Of a stretch of 64,000 nt of DNA, positions 23,301 through 37,722 are shown piece after piece; position 1 is the first letter of the stretch; each line of letters opens with the position of its first letter. A program made the position numbers and the translations under genes. The notes beneath the pieces are model-generated. The model did not search any database and was not told the origin of the DNA. It saw nothing but the letters and a program-made list of their open reading frames with translations. The stretch spans positions 3,092,500 through 3,156,499 of the forward strand of contig JANVCC010000185.1 of assembly GCA_025345505.1 (NCBI GenBank), read 5' to 3'. The stretch is from Todiramphus chloris collaris. Lineage: Eukaryota > Chordata > Aves > Coraciiformes > Alcedinidae.

Positions 23301-26300
23301 ACCTGGATTCACACCTGGAAAAACCCCTCCTTGAAGGCTACTTTCCAAAGCTTGCTCTTTTACTTCCTTATTGGATTGTAGCTGTGTTCCTTGTGAGGAA
23401 GCAGGGCTTTCCCCTGCTTCTGGCACTGATGAGGAATGGTTTTCAAGCACGAGAGCTGTAGAAGTTGGACCCCCAACAGAAGTAAACGCTGGCAGGGGAG
23501 CTGGCGCACACTGTACTTGGCTATTGGTAGAACCTGCTGCAGGCTGGCTCCCCACTTGAGCAGGAGGAATGATCTGCTGTGGTGGGTGCTGGATTATCAG
23601 AGGCCCCGAAACCAGCATCTGTGGGGCAAGAAATACTGTCCTCTGCATGGCTTTCTTAGCCCGGGATTCTCTCAGCCGCTTCTCTCTCAGTAACTCTGAG
23701 ACTGTTTTAGGTTTCTGCCGTTGTGCTTGGGCTGGGAGCGCTCCCTGCAGAGCAGTCGAAGCCTGCCTGGCTTTTAAGGCAACAGGTCTCCTGACAGCAG
23801 TCCGTGGCACACCCCGTTGGGAGTTCCTCTGAGTACAAGATTGTGATGAACTGCCTGTGGAGGAGGGGGAATAAAATAAGAATAAAATAAAAGTTTAAAT
23901 TGGCTTTTCAAAGGCCGTTCCTCAGCTATTAAGCACCCAGTACCCTGCACAAAGAGTAGCAAAACTCCTGTTTGTGAGGGTTCCTACAACACTACAGTCT
24001 CGATTTAATCGAGCCCCAACCTGACCTCCTGCAGAGAACTCCAAGGCAGCAAGCTTACCAGGGGTGCAGGAATGGTGTCATTCCCCCAGAAACCACCAGG
24101 ATGACAACAATGAACTGGGGTTTTGGTCGGTGCCAGCAGGGCCCCTGCAGCCAGCACCCTGCCGGAGAGCTGCGTTAACAGCGATACCGCGCAGAACTGG
24201 TGGCCCAGTGCCACTGGTCCCCCAACCCTTAGGTATTTTTTTTTTCCCCCCATCCTTACCAAAGGGTAACATATTTAGCCAATAACTGAAAGATCCAAGA
24301 GCTAACAAAAGCGAGCATGACACTGTAGTTTTGTTCCAAAAGTTCTCCTTCAGTTAAATGGGTCATTAATGTAATGGTGATGAATTAAGTGAAAGTTCTT
24401 GCACATCATAAAAATAAATGTTCTGGTAGGTACCTGAAGAAGTCTCCATATTTTGGGAAGCCTGCCAAAAAAATTATATTAAATTAAACTTCTGAGATAC
24501 CTAAAGACCATTAAAACAGCACAGATGTGAATCAAACCCACATCTGCCAATATCCTCTACAAGTGGCCACACAGACAGTGCTTGTGCTTCTGAGCCAAAA
24601 CAAACTGGTAACACAACACACAAAGAGCACCACTGGCCACACCATTGAAAAAAAAAAAAATCTCTAGTTTAGTCAAGAATTCAGTGGGAAAAAGCTTAGA
24701 AGCAGGCCATGCACAATACCTGCAAAGGCCTTCTTGCATCGGGCCGAAGAAGCTCTGGCTGCCTGAGCCTTCTCTCACGAATGATCTTCATGCAGCCTTT
24801 GGTATCAATCTGAAAGAGCTGCAGGATGAGAACTTCATTAGAATTTGACTGAGAACAAAAATGTTCTGGTAGTGCCAGTGACAATAAAAGACGGATGGGA
24901 GAGGCTTCACTTGCAAGATTCTGGGGATATTTTTATACCTACAGAAAAAGCACTGACTGTATTAGAATTCTGGATGCAGGATTTATTAAAGAAAACTTCA
25001 TACACAAGCTACGAGGTAGGATTAATCCAGTAATTAGATCATTTAAGAAACAAAGATAAACCATTTATTTAAGCATCAAATCCAGAGATAAAGATTACCA
25101 CTGTTTGAAAGTGGATAATGCTATTAAACCAGCAAAACGTACCTGGATGAAGAGTGTGAAGAGGGGAGTGCTCACGAGGCTCACTGACTTAATCTTCTCT
25201 TGAATAGAATCAGCTGGAAAAAAGTCCAATACACAAAAAAAATTAGCTGGGCCTTCACTTACAAGATGTCAGAAAGTAGGGAGAAAAAGCAGGAGTCCTG
25301 TCCCTGATGGGTCACCACTACCTTTAGTCTGATGAAAGGCCATCTTCCCAGTCTGCAAGGTGCATGGCAGCAGCACGTTGCCCACCCAAGGTGTCACTGC
25401 CATCAGAAGCTTTCTGTCAAGGTTCATTCTCCTCAAACGCTCTCTCTCTTGGCGATAAGCTTTCTCTGTCATGTTCTGCAGCCCCTGAAGCTTCTGGCCA
25501 ACAGATGCACTAACTCCAGATATTTTTGTTACAACGGTGGCAGGTTTCAGTATCTTTGATTGCTGTGTGTTAACAAATACACAATGAGAGCTTCAGTTAG
25601 GAAAGTTCTACCATACTTAGTCCCAGGACAAACTATTCACAGGGTGGTTATGAAAAAAAAAAAATAAAGATGAGCTTTTCCTCTTGGGTCTACAGTGCAA
25701 GAAGATACATGATTCTATCAGAAAACATTTCCTACTGAATACAGAGTGGCAGTGCTCATGGCACAAGAGCAGAGAAGATGCACTTACACGTTTCCTCTGG
25801 AAGCACGTGTTGTGTCTTAATACTCTTCTCACATCCTCCAGGGTAACCCGCAGCACTTGCTTTCCACACCTGGAAGCCTTAAAACAAAAGTATAAAAGGG
25901 AAGATAAAGGGGAAAGTATCTCACAGAAAATCACATGCACTGGCTATACACAGAAAGTACAAAAGTTTTCAACTGTTTTCCTGCTTTTGAAAGTATCTTA
26001 TTAAATAAAACCAGCCCTGAGTTGTGGACATTTCCCTTACCTTTTAGTCCCTGTGCATCACCACAACACCAAATGTATATTTTTGTAAAAGCCTTGGTGT
26101 AAAATATCTACAAAAATGCACACTGAGGGTCAGAACTCAGTGATTCTCGTTGCATTTTTTTGGTTTAAGAGTACAAGGGAAGGTACAGAAAGAGGTTTGG
26201 AAAAGCCACTGACTCTTCCCTAAACTTCTACTAGTAAAATAATGCTGTATCTGTAATCAGAATTAAAGCATTTGCATCCCTTACACACCATAACCCCCAG

Positions 26301-29300
26301 AAGATACCCCTTCTGTAAACAGCAAACTTGTCATTGGTGCACTTGGCCCCACAGTCGAGGGCACGGATTCAATTCTTAACACAGAAGTCAGAACAATTTG
26401 CTGACGTGAACTTAAATATCAATTTAAACATTCAACAGTTTGCTAAGGAGTGTCCTTCTGCAGAAATGTGCCAGGAGGGTTTGTACTGTTTCAGTACCTG
26501 ACCTGGGGTGAAAATACAGCTTGGAATCGGATACAGATGTGTAACTAACTGGGTTCTTCCAAACTCTATGCCCTAGTCAGCAGGGTAGAGGGACACCACA
26601 ATTCACCAGGCAACTCAGCTTTATTAAGATCTAAAAATAAGCTTAGTTTCTGTGACATTACGTGCAGGGAAGAACAGAGCTCTCTTCCAGGTAAGGAACG
26701 GGGAGGCAGTGCTAGAAATTTCTGTTTAAACCCAGAGCTCGGTTCCCAACAGCACCACCCAACGGCATAACCAGCAGGCAGCCAACAGAGGCGTGAAAAA
26801 GCTTTTACCCTCTCCTCATCACATACTCTTCCTGACTGCAGCAACTGCACTTCCCAGTCACTTCTGATCTAAGCTCCACTGAGAACAGACCGAGAATCCC
26901 GGGATTCACCTTGTTCAGGACTTCTGCTGGATTCTTCACAATGACATCAGTTGAATGAGGACGTGCAATGCCCCTCAGCAGGGTGTTCAGCTCTGATGGA
27001 TTATCAGCAGCTCCGGCCTTGTCTCCATCACACAGTGCACTTGGAACTTCACTGCTACCTGTCTTTGCGTCAGCACTCGCGGGACAGAAAAGGGCTGGAC
27101 TTTGGTATCTTCCTTTGATTGACTCCTGTGTATTTGTCCGTGTCGGGATCCACAAATCGATGCTGGGAAATGCAGACTCCTCCTTGTGCGTCGTCTCCTC
27201 CTCTGAACTGTCTGCTAAGTCCAGTTCTATGTCTTCACTGCTACTCTCCGAAGAGCTGGAACTCTCTTCCAGGTGCTGCCGTTTTGTTGGCCGAGATCTT
27301 TTCTTCTCAGTCAAAAAAAAAATCACAGACATTTTATCCAGTGTTTGCCCTTGACTTACAAATCTCTCAAATCAGTAAGTTTAGAAGTTTCACAGGGCAG
27401 TATCCTGTCAGTGAGGTGTGGCTTCCAAACAGACAGTCCTGCCTTATTCCTGAGTTTAACTAAATCCAGTACAACTGACAATTGCCTTAGGACCCAGACT
27501 TTTATTGATTTAGATTTCTTGTATGCAAAGTTTTCTTCCATGTCCTGGCTAGGGACAAGCTTGTGTTAAGCACAAACTAAGTACAGCTGCCACATGTCAA
27601 CACGTTCAGGTTTCTGTGAACTCTTCCCTTGGGCAGGTGCTTCACCAAAGGAAACAAGACTGTACCTTAAACATGATCTTAAGCAGACAGAATTTCTGGA
27701 GCGCCTGGCACCAAAACTGGCAACTCAGGAGGTATATACATGAAAACCTAGGTATAGTGCGTTCTTACAGGCACTTCTAGGTAATAAAGGCAATTATGGG
27801 TAATATAAATATGTAATAATACAAATATATATCAAACTAACTTCAGACCTTCAGAATAAAGGCCACTTTAACACAACAAAAAGTAGACCATGAACACCCA
27901 TACAATCCTGGCTGTGTGAAATCAAAGTCAATTTTTTTATCTTGATTTCACAGGATTTTGCTTTTAGTTTAGAGAATCTTTAATTAAAGAGATGGGTCTG
28001 TGACAAAGGAGGATTTGGTACAATACCTTGGACCCAATCATGAGTTTCCACTTGCTCAGACACTGGGAGCCAGTCCGATGTGGCAGTTCAGAAGCTATTT
28101 TACTCCAGTGACCTAAAAAGCATGCAGAGCAGAGCACATCTATTAACACAACAAACCAAGCAACGGGCCTGTTCAGTGCAGAGTATCATACACATATTAT
28201 ACATTGCCTTGTGTCAGAGATGGAGCTGTTGTATGAACGTATCTCAAGACCTTTATACTCATTTGTGTTCTTCGATCAGACTCTGCACTACCATACAAAG
28301 CTAGAAAGAAACTGCTGCAAAATGAAGCAATATGGGAGACCCCAGCAGAAATACACACACCCTTGCAGCAGTAGAGCTTAGAAGAAAGCTTAAAGTGAAT
28401 GCTGAAAAGCTTCTATGTGTTAAGAAAAGTTTTAGAGACAATAGCACTCTACACAGTCACAGCTCTGACACCTCGCTAACACAGCTATAGAACTCTTCAC
28501 TACAGAGTCCCTCGATAACTGAGTTTCCAGGAGCAGACTGTGCAATATAAGGAAAGCTGTAAACCTCAGGACAAAGCAGAGCCTGCTAGTATAAGATGCA
28601 GGGCTTAAAATAAGAGGAGAAAAATTAAATGACAAATTCCTTAATACGACTTACTTCTCCAAGTTTCCGAAGATTAAGCCACAGAAACACTTACCCAGGC
28701 CATGCTTCTGAACCAGTTCAATTAGCTGCTCCTCTTCCTCTAAGCTCCACTTGCCCTTCTTGACATCGCAGTGCAATGCTTTTAAGTACCTTCAAAATGA
28801 AAACATTCAAGTAAGGAACATTCAACTCTGCTTGCACAGACTCACCATGTACTCTGAGGCTGAACAAAACCAGCGCTCCCTCTCAGGTCTTTCCTTTTTG
28901 TAAAGGGTCCCATCCCCACTCCCTCAATGCAGTGCAGCTACAGTCTCTTTGTTCTCAAAAATATCAGGCCACATGATTAAGAGTTACATGCAGGAGCTGT
29001 AAAGCAGGTCAGTGAAATGAGGCCGTACTGTACTTTGAGCCTCCTGAAGTGGGGTCCAAAGCTGAGAACTGCTCAGCACCTCATTCACGGTGTTCAGTCA
29101 CAGGAAGTCACTGACTAGGTCGTTTTCACAGCGACAAGGCCTGGATGACAACCTCCCTCCACTTCACGCACTCTCTCTGACCCCTTCACTTTTATTTTGA
29201 ACAACATCCTTTCCTACTTCTGCTAACCCAGAGGCAACTGTACTGAGGGAGTAGCACATCACAGACAACAAACGTGCTCTTCTGTCAACCTCACTTTCAA

Positions 29301-32300
29301 GTTTGAGACTCCCGTAAGTACAAACGCAGAGCTACATGCTGACAACGTTAGCGACTGTATTTAGACCACAACCACCTCTTACGAAACGGTCTGTAGGGTG
29401 ACCCTGGTTTCAGTGAATCAAACACGTCTCTAAAATCAGCTGCACATTGGCTGTGTGGAAGAAACCTGAAAGCACAGTTGCTACGTTGGGCGTACGCACC
29501 GATCTCTGCACTGAGCGTCGCTCCTCCCCGGCACTTCTGTCCGAATTTTATACCAGTCACACTCGCCATACTTCTTAACTGCAGCCAACAGCATCTGTGT
29601 TAACCAGACAGAGCAAGAGCTGAAATTCTCATCAGCAATAATCCTAACAGACCTGAGACAGAAGCAGCTGTACGTGTGTCCACTGTGTTATAAATCTCTG
29701 AACAGAAGTGTTTAGACACTTCTAAGCCCTCTTGGCTTGTGACCTGCCTGTCTTGATCCATTTTCCACCCCTCTGTGGCACTGTTAAAGCCCAGATGTAT
29801 ACAGCCATGCAACATCTCAACAGTCTAACCTTCCCTCTTTCAGCACCCTGCAATCAGAGGAGGGGGCTTACAGCGTCTTCCTCGGGTGTCCAGGGTCCTT
29901 TCTTCAAACTGGGGTCTACACTCTTTGTCCACCGGTAAATCAGCTGAGCAGAATCTCTTCCTTCCATGTAATAAGCAACTAGAAATGCAAGAGTGCATTT
30001 TAAACTCTGTTGCAAGAAGTATTTCTTCCTGTACTTGTATTGTAACTGCGACGTTTTCCAACAGCAGATTACCATAAGTAGCATTTAAATCCTCAGCTTA
30101 AATACCTAAGCCAGTGGCACACAACAGAACTGAAAGAGCAGGGCACACCCAAAACGCTGCTATTTACAGTGGCACTGCCAGTATGAGATACACGATGACC
30201 CAACAATCCATCTTCCAACTGAGAACTAGGAAAGCTTTCAGTTCCAGTATGTATCTGACAGGTTCAACACACAAGGAGTTTTTGGAAACGGGTACACTGG
30301 TAGTTTCAGATGAGCCACAGCACTGTTGAGCCCTGGCTAGATCCCAGGCTAGAAAGGTAAGGTGAAAACAAAACTGTGACTATCCTGGAAATTAAAACAT
30401 TCATAGGAAATGAAATGTCAGTAATTTCTTGAATCGGAGAAGGCTTTAATATGCAGGAGCACCAACAGACACAAGCCTGGGAGAATGAAAGCCCCCAACC
30501 CCTACAGGCCAGTGGAAGATATTTTCACTTGTAGGTCACTTACTTTTCTTGTACGGGATATGACTTCCTACTCTCATCTCTTGAACAAGCTCTAAAAGCA
30601 TCTGATCTTCATTTTTGGTCCATTCTTTCCTTTTCAGATCTTTGTTATAGACTTGATACTTCTGCAGGCACTGGAAAGGTGTCCTGTTTGTCTTAATACA
30701 ACAAGAACAGAACTACTCAGATAACTGGATATTTGTGAGGATAAAAAGCAAGATGACACAACTAAAGTACCAAACTTTTTTGGTACTGTTCTTGAATGCT
30801 TCTCAGAAAAGCATTAATTAACAACAAATTAACATCATTTTCTGAAAGTTGACATGAGGCACAGTTAAGTCAAAATCAACTGACTTGTCACCTCTCGTGT
30901 CCGAGCTCAGAAGACCTTACCCCCAACTCCTGGGCTATCGCCTGCCAGTCCAGATAACCGTGTCTGGCAGCTATCTTCTTCAGCCTCTCGATTTCCTCCT
31001 CAGTCCATTCCTTTTTGTTGATGCTTGGGTGCTCCCAGTTTTGCCAAAACTTCTTCAGTTCTTCTGAATTGCGTTGTCCGTCAAACTGAAAGAAACAGCC
31101 AGAATCTGCTTTGTTTTGTAGCTGGGACTGACCACCCGGACAGACGGGAACACCAGTACAAGGAATGTATTTTGCATTCCAGGTGTGGCTTATTGCTAAG
31201 CTTTTCCAGAATTAAATCATGAAATTTAACCAATAACATCAAATTTTCAGTACTTCTGTGCTTGCCAGGTTGAGCTCACTTAACAGGCAACTTGAAATGC
31301 ATGATGAGAACGGTGGATGCGAACTAGACCAGGTCAGGTAATTCTCAAGAGAAGGGACAGAGATATCAGAGGTAATAAACCAGATAGATGATCTCTCAAC
31401 TTACATGGATGTTTGAAATTTTCTCCCAGTCATGTTCATCGAATCTGTTTCCTAACAAGTCACTTTCTGGGAGTTGGCTAAAGCAGAAGGTACAAAGAGA
31501 AAAAGAACCTTAACTGGTTAACTAAACAGTCACTTTGTCCTCCTGATCTTGCTTCATCTTATTCCTCCCACCCATTACCAACTTCCACAAGAACTGAACT
31601 CTTGCTACCCAAAAGCGTCAGGCTCTTTACCATAGCAACTTTGCCCCAGTTTTCCTTCTTGAAAAAGAGTTCCCCACAAACTGATGCTGGTTTAGCAGGA
31701 GCAAGGATTAATGCAATAGCAAAATACATTGCTCTAGACATGTTAAAGAGCCAAAGCTCAGAACTACTAAATATTTCAGAGCTCTCTGGTTCTTTGTTGC
31801 AGCATCTCTACATTGGGCATGGATACTACATTTGTGTATCAAGACCAAAACCATAATTCTTAGGAAAGAACTGTGGAGATGAGAGCTCCACAGTGTTTAA
31901 ACAGCACTTAATTTTTTGCAAGTCAACACAAATAAAGATTTTTCCAAACATCACATCTAGAAGTGCCCAAGAAAGGTGGGAATTTTAAGAGGTAAACTCC
32001 AAGTACAGACTCTCATTTGCACCAAAAACATAAAAGGAAGACGTCTCACTTAATTGCCTCTATTTCTTGCTCCACTTCTTTGATTTGCTTTTCCAGGATC
32101 TGTTTCTCCATTTCAGTCTTGACTTTCTCCAGTTTCTGATTCCAGTAACTCATCCTGTTCAAAGACATCATTACTTAAAATGACTAGATGGGAATGAGGT
32201 CATTGACATCAGAAGACGTATGGGAAAGATTATTTCCTCATCAGTATAATCTTTTCCCTTCCTAGTTTATTTCCACCCTACAAAACCTGTTGCTGTTGTT

Positions 32301-35300
32301 CTGTTTTCCCAGATGGCACAGTCATTGTGCTATTTTTGCCCCTTCAGTGCAAATCATTGACCCAGAACAGGTCTCAGATTAATCATTTTTGATATTTACA
32401 GAGACAACTAAGGTTGTTGCAACAAAAAGACTGTACCCAACTCCAGGCAGAGAAATCTCTCACTGAACACACCATTATGACTTGCTACACATCACAATTT
32501 CAGCTTCAAGCCCCTTAAACCATTGTTAGTTACACTGCTGTGTCAACGGGGAAAAAAACAGATGGACATTAAATGCTACAATACCTCCAAAACAAAACCT
32601 CTCCACCTGCCAGATACCTGCGGAATAACCACTGAGCATTTACAACCCAACCCAAAAGCTGCAACCTCTTGCCTATGGTCAGAGCATGGCAGTCCAAGAC
32701 CCTCCAGAACCACGTCCACACGCAGATGTCAACAAAGAATGACAGATGCTGCTGCCCACAGCAGTGTCACCCTCTGCACGGGTGTCCAGAGGACAGGGCA
32801 GCTGGAGGACCATGGCTGTAACCACAGCGCAGCTCTCCTGGGCCCAGCAGCGACACTCACAGCACCTTGGCTGTGTTCTGTCACTGCCCCAAATCCCAGA
32901 TAATGCCAGAACTCGCTCAAGGAAGGGGGAATCTCCATATATATCCTCTCCTTCCTTCATATGGGATGTTCCCAGCAGAAGATTTCTGCACAGCACTTAC
33001 TTCAGTAACTTTGGCTGAAGCAGGCGTTGCAGGCGGTCGCTTACTACTGACTTCTGCAGTAAGGTCTTCTCTCTGCTTTTCCCTAGAGAAAACAGGGTCA
33101 CTGAGCATTCAGACACAAGTGCAAAAGCACTGCCGAGAAAAAGAGAGATCCGCTGCTTCTGAGAGCACTGTCAAAGTATTCCCCAGGTCTCCAATAATAG
33201 TTCATCTTCACTAGCTGCACAGTTTTGTTGGGCACGACAGCTACCAGCAGCTCGGTACATCGAACCCGTTCTCCACCCAAATGACCAATGCCATGTCTGA
33301 CTCGGGCAAGGAGCATCCTCTTGCTCAGTTTTAGTTCTGAAGAGATCTCAATAAATATCATCACCCAGGTGTCTGTAACCATCCAGAGCTGGAAGTGTCC
33401 CTTGAACTCCTCTCATCTGAGGACTACCCCTGAACAAGCTCATTAGCTTTTGGAGTGCTCGTGGGAGCTGAGGCATCAAACAAATGCAAATGAAAGAAGC
33501 AAGTCACTAATCGCTCAATGAAGCAATTTACAGAGCATCCATTTACTTTTAACTACTTTTTTTTTCCTGGAGTCAGGTATGAAATATCAGAAGTGTTGAT
33601 ATTTAACTGCAAGTGGCAGGAGGGGAACTAACAATACGAATATATATATTTGTTATAGCTCTTAGAACACCAAACAGCACAAAGTTACCTACATTTTGTT
33701 GAAAGCAGTTGTTCAAAGGATTTTATGCCCTGAGCTGCCTTTTCCTTGGCATCTTCATTGGAAGGAGGGCCCTAATGAAGAGTAGAAGAGTTAGATACAC
33801 AGAAAGAGTCAGATATACAGAAAAACCATCCCTTTCTTCTTAAAACTCTAGCACGAATTGCCAGGAGAAATGACTGGTAACTCAAACTTGTGCAAGCTGT
33901 CACTTCAAACTGCTGAGTTACCTTTATTAGCACAAGCTCACAGGTAGCTCAGAAGACATAAGAAAATGACTAACAATAGTTACCCTGAGCAAGCTTGCCC
34001 ACAGTTACACAGCACGTTCTCAGCTCAGAGCCAGTCCTGCTCACATTAGCTGACAGTTGAAGGAGAATTTTGCACACAGGAACACAAATTACACAGGTTT
34101 GTACCTATTTCAGATGCATGACCAACTTGAGCAGACATTAAGAGAAAAATTACCAGTCATTGCTTGAATATTATATTAATATATGTACAGTGATAGCTGC
34201 CATCTCAGCTACAACAGAGTCAAGTTCTCCTTTGGCTACAGACTCTTTAAGAACACATGAAAAAAAAGTAGTGATGTTTGCCTCAGAAAACTCAGTTTCA
34301 AAGACAATCAGATTTAAACAACAGCACAGAATTGGATGATGGAGATGAAGACAAATAATCCAAGGTAAGTCAAACCCAAGAACATTCAAGTGCCCAGCAG
34401 CTGGAACACAGCTCCTCAGAACTCACTTCCAGACGTCACAGCCAGACATGGGTTGACCAAACATTCCCAAAAGAGGGTCAAGGAAGCAAGAAGTGAGGAA
34501 AAGAAAAAGGTTTGAACCTCAGGTGTGATGCTCACAGTTATGGGTAACATAGTTTCACACAATTACAATTTACATCTATCACTGACAGGCAGAGTGATAA
34601 GTAACCTAGTTGTATTTACTTACAATGCCTGTTGTTTTGTCCTTGAAGTATGGCTTCATAAAATGACCCAGAAATATATTTGCTGGTAGATTTCTGCCAT
34701 CTCCTGCCTTCGCTATTTTTGGACCACCAACCTCACACATGATTTCCTTCTGCAACACAAGAATTAAAAAGGATCAGTGTCTCTTCCAAACTCCTCATTT
34801 CAGAGAGCAGTGGCTGAGCCATCACAAACACCCCAGGCAGGGCTCAAATTAGCAGCACCAGACTGTAAATCAGTGCCTGTTAAAGACGGGATTTGGAGCT
34901 TCCTAAGTTCATACAGCACGCTGGAGATGATACCAACTTGCTACAACAAACTAAAACAAATATATATAGGTATAAAGGAGCACCCCAGCAGAAGCGTTTT
35001 GGGTGATAAGAGAGCAAGGAAGCATCAGTCAAGCCATTCAAAGGGCCAGTCAAGTGAGACTGGTTTGAACCACCAGGAAGAAAAAGAACCTTGTTCCTGG
35101 CCAGAGGAACCGAGCACTGCACCAGTATATGAATAAGGGACCATGGCTGCTGCAGCTGGTCCCACTGGTACCTGTGATGGATTAGGAACGTCCTGGAAAG
35201 TTTTACTTTTACATGGGCAGGAGAAGATAGCAAATGGCAACCCAGAAAAGCATAGGAATAAACATTTTACTCCTGTTTTGCTCACCTGCTGTTCTTTGTT

Positions 35301-37200
35301 TTGTGCAATGAGAAGCTCGACTTCCTCAATCTTTTCCTGGATGACTTCCTGGTACACATGGTTCATCTGCAGACACGTTTCTGGATCCTGTGGCAGGCTA
35401 CTTTCAGTATCATCATCGCTACTGTCATCTTCTCTTTCCATTTCCTTGAAGCAAATGAAACATTTTAGGGGGGGGGGGGGGGGGGTCAGCTGTTCTGAAC
35501 GTTCCCAGAAGTGGGGCTACCTGCCTCACCCAGCTCCCATCCACCCTGTTCACCAGTTCTGCCTATTTGAACCAAAATCTGAACCCAAACCTCACCAATG
35601 CCCGCTCTTGAGACATCAGCTGCAGAGCTGTAACTAAACCAAAAAATAGTAACACTTGGAGCTTTTACACCAGGGTCTTAGCAGTAACATTCCCCACGTG
35701 TTCAATCCCAGAATTGTTCAGGTACGAAGAAGGAAAGGATTCCTGAATCACAAGCTGATGGTTCCTCATGAGCAATTGCTGTGTGACCTCCCCAGAAGCT
35801 GGTGTGTTTCCAGTGACAACCAGCAGGCACTGGAGCACTGAGGCCTCTGATCCCTGACACTTGTTTTCACATGAAGTCCCTCCAGGACAAGTGAATAACA
35901 AAGTCCTGGGCAGGAGTAATTAAACCTCCAGGGCTATTAGGAAACCTTCCTGAGCTACAGAGCCAAACCAGGTGCCAGATTTTCCTGGAATAGAGTGAAA
36001 TACCCCTTCCTCCTCCTCCTCCTTTCAGTAGACAGATGGAAAGATGTGCCTAAAGAGAAAGTAGTTACCATTTCAGCCTGAGAATCTGAGTCCCCATCTT
36101 CACCATCTTCTGTTAGAAAACAAAAACACAATAATGCTGACTGTAGTGGGATTTAAAAAAAAAAAAAAGCTTCAAAACTAAACTTTTCAACTAAAGCACA
36201 CATACAGAATAAAGCACCACATAGTATCTCTGACACAACCATTAAGACTTTTTAGATACTGCCAATATTGTCAAGTAAAAATTTTATTTATTTATGCTCT
36301 ACATATGTACTTTTTTTGTTCTAGGGTAGGAAGAAAAGAGGAGCTCCTAATAACTACTGTCTTGGTCCAACACACCATGGCAAATTACAGGCTCTGGAAA
36401 CTGCACCCAAGTGAACATCCCAACCCAGAAGACCCCTGAAAGCATCTCACAGCCCTCCCACGCTCTTCAGCAACATCCAAATCCAAACGATCAAAAGCCG
36501 GGAGGGGTGTCGCGGCTGTGACAGCCACCCTAGGCACGGATACCTGAACCGCTACCACCCGCTCTTTGAACAATTAAACTTCAGGAGGCCCGGGCAGGCT
36601 GCGGGGCGGAGCGGCTCGCACTGCAGTTCGCCTTGTCCTTTCCGACAGCGCGGAAAGTGCCGCGAGGTGCCTCCCGCCCAGAGCCGGCGGGTTTGCGAGG
36701 CGGCCCGTCACCTGCCCTGAGCAGAAGCCTCTGGCAGGAGGCGTGGCGGGGCTCTCAGCCTTCCCCGCTGGCTCGCCGGGAGTTCACCGCGAAAACGCGT
36801 ACAGCAGCGGTGCACGGAGCCTGTCCCGCAGGGGCGCTGGCGAAGGCCGGCCCCGAGGAGGGGACGCCTGGCCTGCAGCCCTGCCAAGCCCGCTCCCAGC
36901 ACCGGGCTAACGCAGCACCGACACGGGCCTCAGGAGCCAGAGCGGGGACGGAAGCGGAAGCCCCGGGGGAGACCGGAGAGGGGCGAGCCCGCGCTCCGCC
37001 CTACCCGAGCCGGAGCTGAGGCTGGAATCGGACACGGCCACCTCGATGACGGCCCCGCCGGGCTCCAGGCTCCGTTCCAGCTCCTCGATCTCCCGCCGGA
37101 TCTTCTCTCGCTCCGCGTTCAGGTCGAGGGCCGCAGGGGACGGCGCGGCCTCAGCGCCGGGGGCGCGAAGGGGCCCGGCCGGGCCCCGCCAGCCGGACAT
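20354..37200 (-). CDS. SNAPC4: SNAPC4 (SNAP190), Myb-repeat subunit of the snRNA-activating protein complex
   Basis: Largest subunit of SNAPc, which binds the proximal sequence element of RNA polymerase II and III snRNA promoters. Coding exons, minus strand: 37005..37200, 36069..36109, 35286..35444, 34624..34749, 33693..33771, 33001..33082, 32050..32154, 31405..31477, 30921..31085, 30544..30691, 29872..29978, 29500..29594, 28695..28789, 28027..28112, 26910..27305, 25788..25877, 25322..25562, 25143..25213, 24720..24818, 24434..24461, 21780..23854, 20354..20473. Every phase joins, giving 1558 aa (human about 1469). The N-terminal part (80-250) includes MKPYFKDK and DPETCLQMN. Myb repeats fill about 275-515 (HDWEKISNI, EVPGRSDAQC, ELPHRTGSQCLSKWKLM). 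A Ser/Glu-rich tract follows near 525-545. The large exon holds PKTVSELLREKRLRE and DNPAYLLLKARFLAAFTLPA, both conserved in human. The protein ends in a basic cluster RKRRRM. The 28-nt exon at 24434 and last exon are inferred from splice sites, phase and weak similarity. Confidence 0.95.
35468..35485 (+). repeat. 18-bp homopolymer G run
   Basis: An uninterrupted run of 18 G on the + strand (poly-C in the SNAPC4 transcript), starting 23 bp upstream of the acceptor of the exon 35286..35444. It sits in or just beyond the polypyrimidine tract. Assembly length is uncertain for such runs. Confidence 0.85.
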
Positions 37201-37560
37201 GGCGACGCCGCGAGCTCCCGGGCCTGGGCCGCTTCGCCCCGGGCCCCGCCCACTTCCCGGCTCCGCCCAATCGCCGCCGGGCTCCCCGGTCAGCTGAGCC
37301 CTCGCCTCACGTGACGCGGCCCAGCCAATGGGAGAGCGCCGCTGATCCCCGGCGGGGCGTGGCCAGCGCACGCGGGCGGTGAAAGGGCGCTCCCGGGTCC
37401 CCCTGCCCCTCCTCTCCCCGGGACCGGACACGGGCTGCGCCGCCGCCGCCGCCTCCGCCGCCTTTAATAGCTCCGCAAAACCCGTCACACAGCGGCCGGG
37501 AGGAGGAGGAGGAGGAGATGGGGGGGGCCGTGGTCCCAGCCCAGCCGGAAAAGGGACGTA
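36590..37560 (-). promoter_or_regulatory. SNAPC4: CpG island and promoter of SNAPC4
   Basis: Dense CpG sequence around SNAPC4 exon 1 (ATG at 37200). Upstream elements include CCAAT at 37267..37271 and 37325..37329 and a CACGTGAC E-box near 37308, consistent with a TATA-less housekeeping promoter. The same interval contains the likely ENTR1 poly(A) signal. Confidence 0.75.
37463..37468 (-). terminator. ENTR1: Candidate ATTAAA poly(A) signal of ENTR1
   Basis: Minus-strand ATTAAA 255 bp past the ENTR1 stop and only about 260 bp upstream of the SNAPC4 start codon. No closer AATAAA is visible. Confidence 0.45.
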
Positions 37561-37722
37561 CTCGTGTCGCCTCGGGGCTGCGCGGCGGGTGGAGCTGAAG
37601 AAGCCGGTTCCGCAGCAGCGGCGTGAACAGCTCCGCTCCTCGCCATGCGGTCGGGTATCCGAAATTAGCTTCTAAAAAGTCACGGTTTCCGCACGAGAGC
37701 AAAGCTCCCCCTTTCGTTTGAG

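Noticed and set aside
22559-23832. Several + strand open frames over the SNAPC4 large exon
   Set aside because: They are antisense shadows of a 2-kb coding exon on the minus strand whose translation matches SNAPC4.
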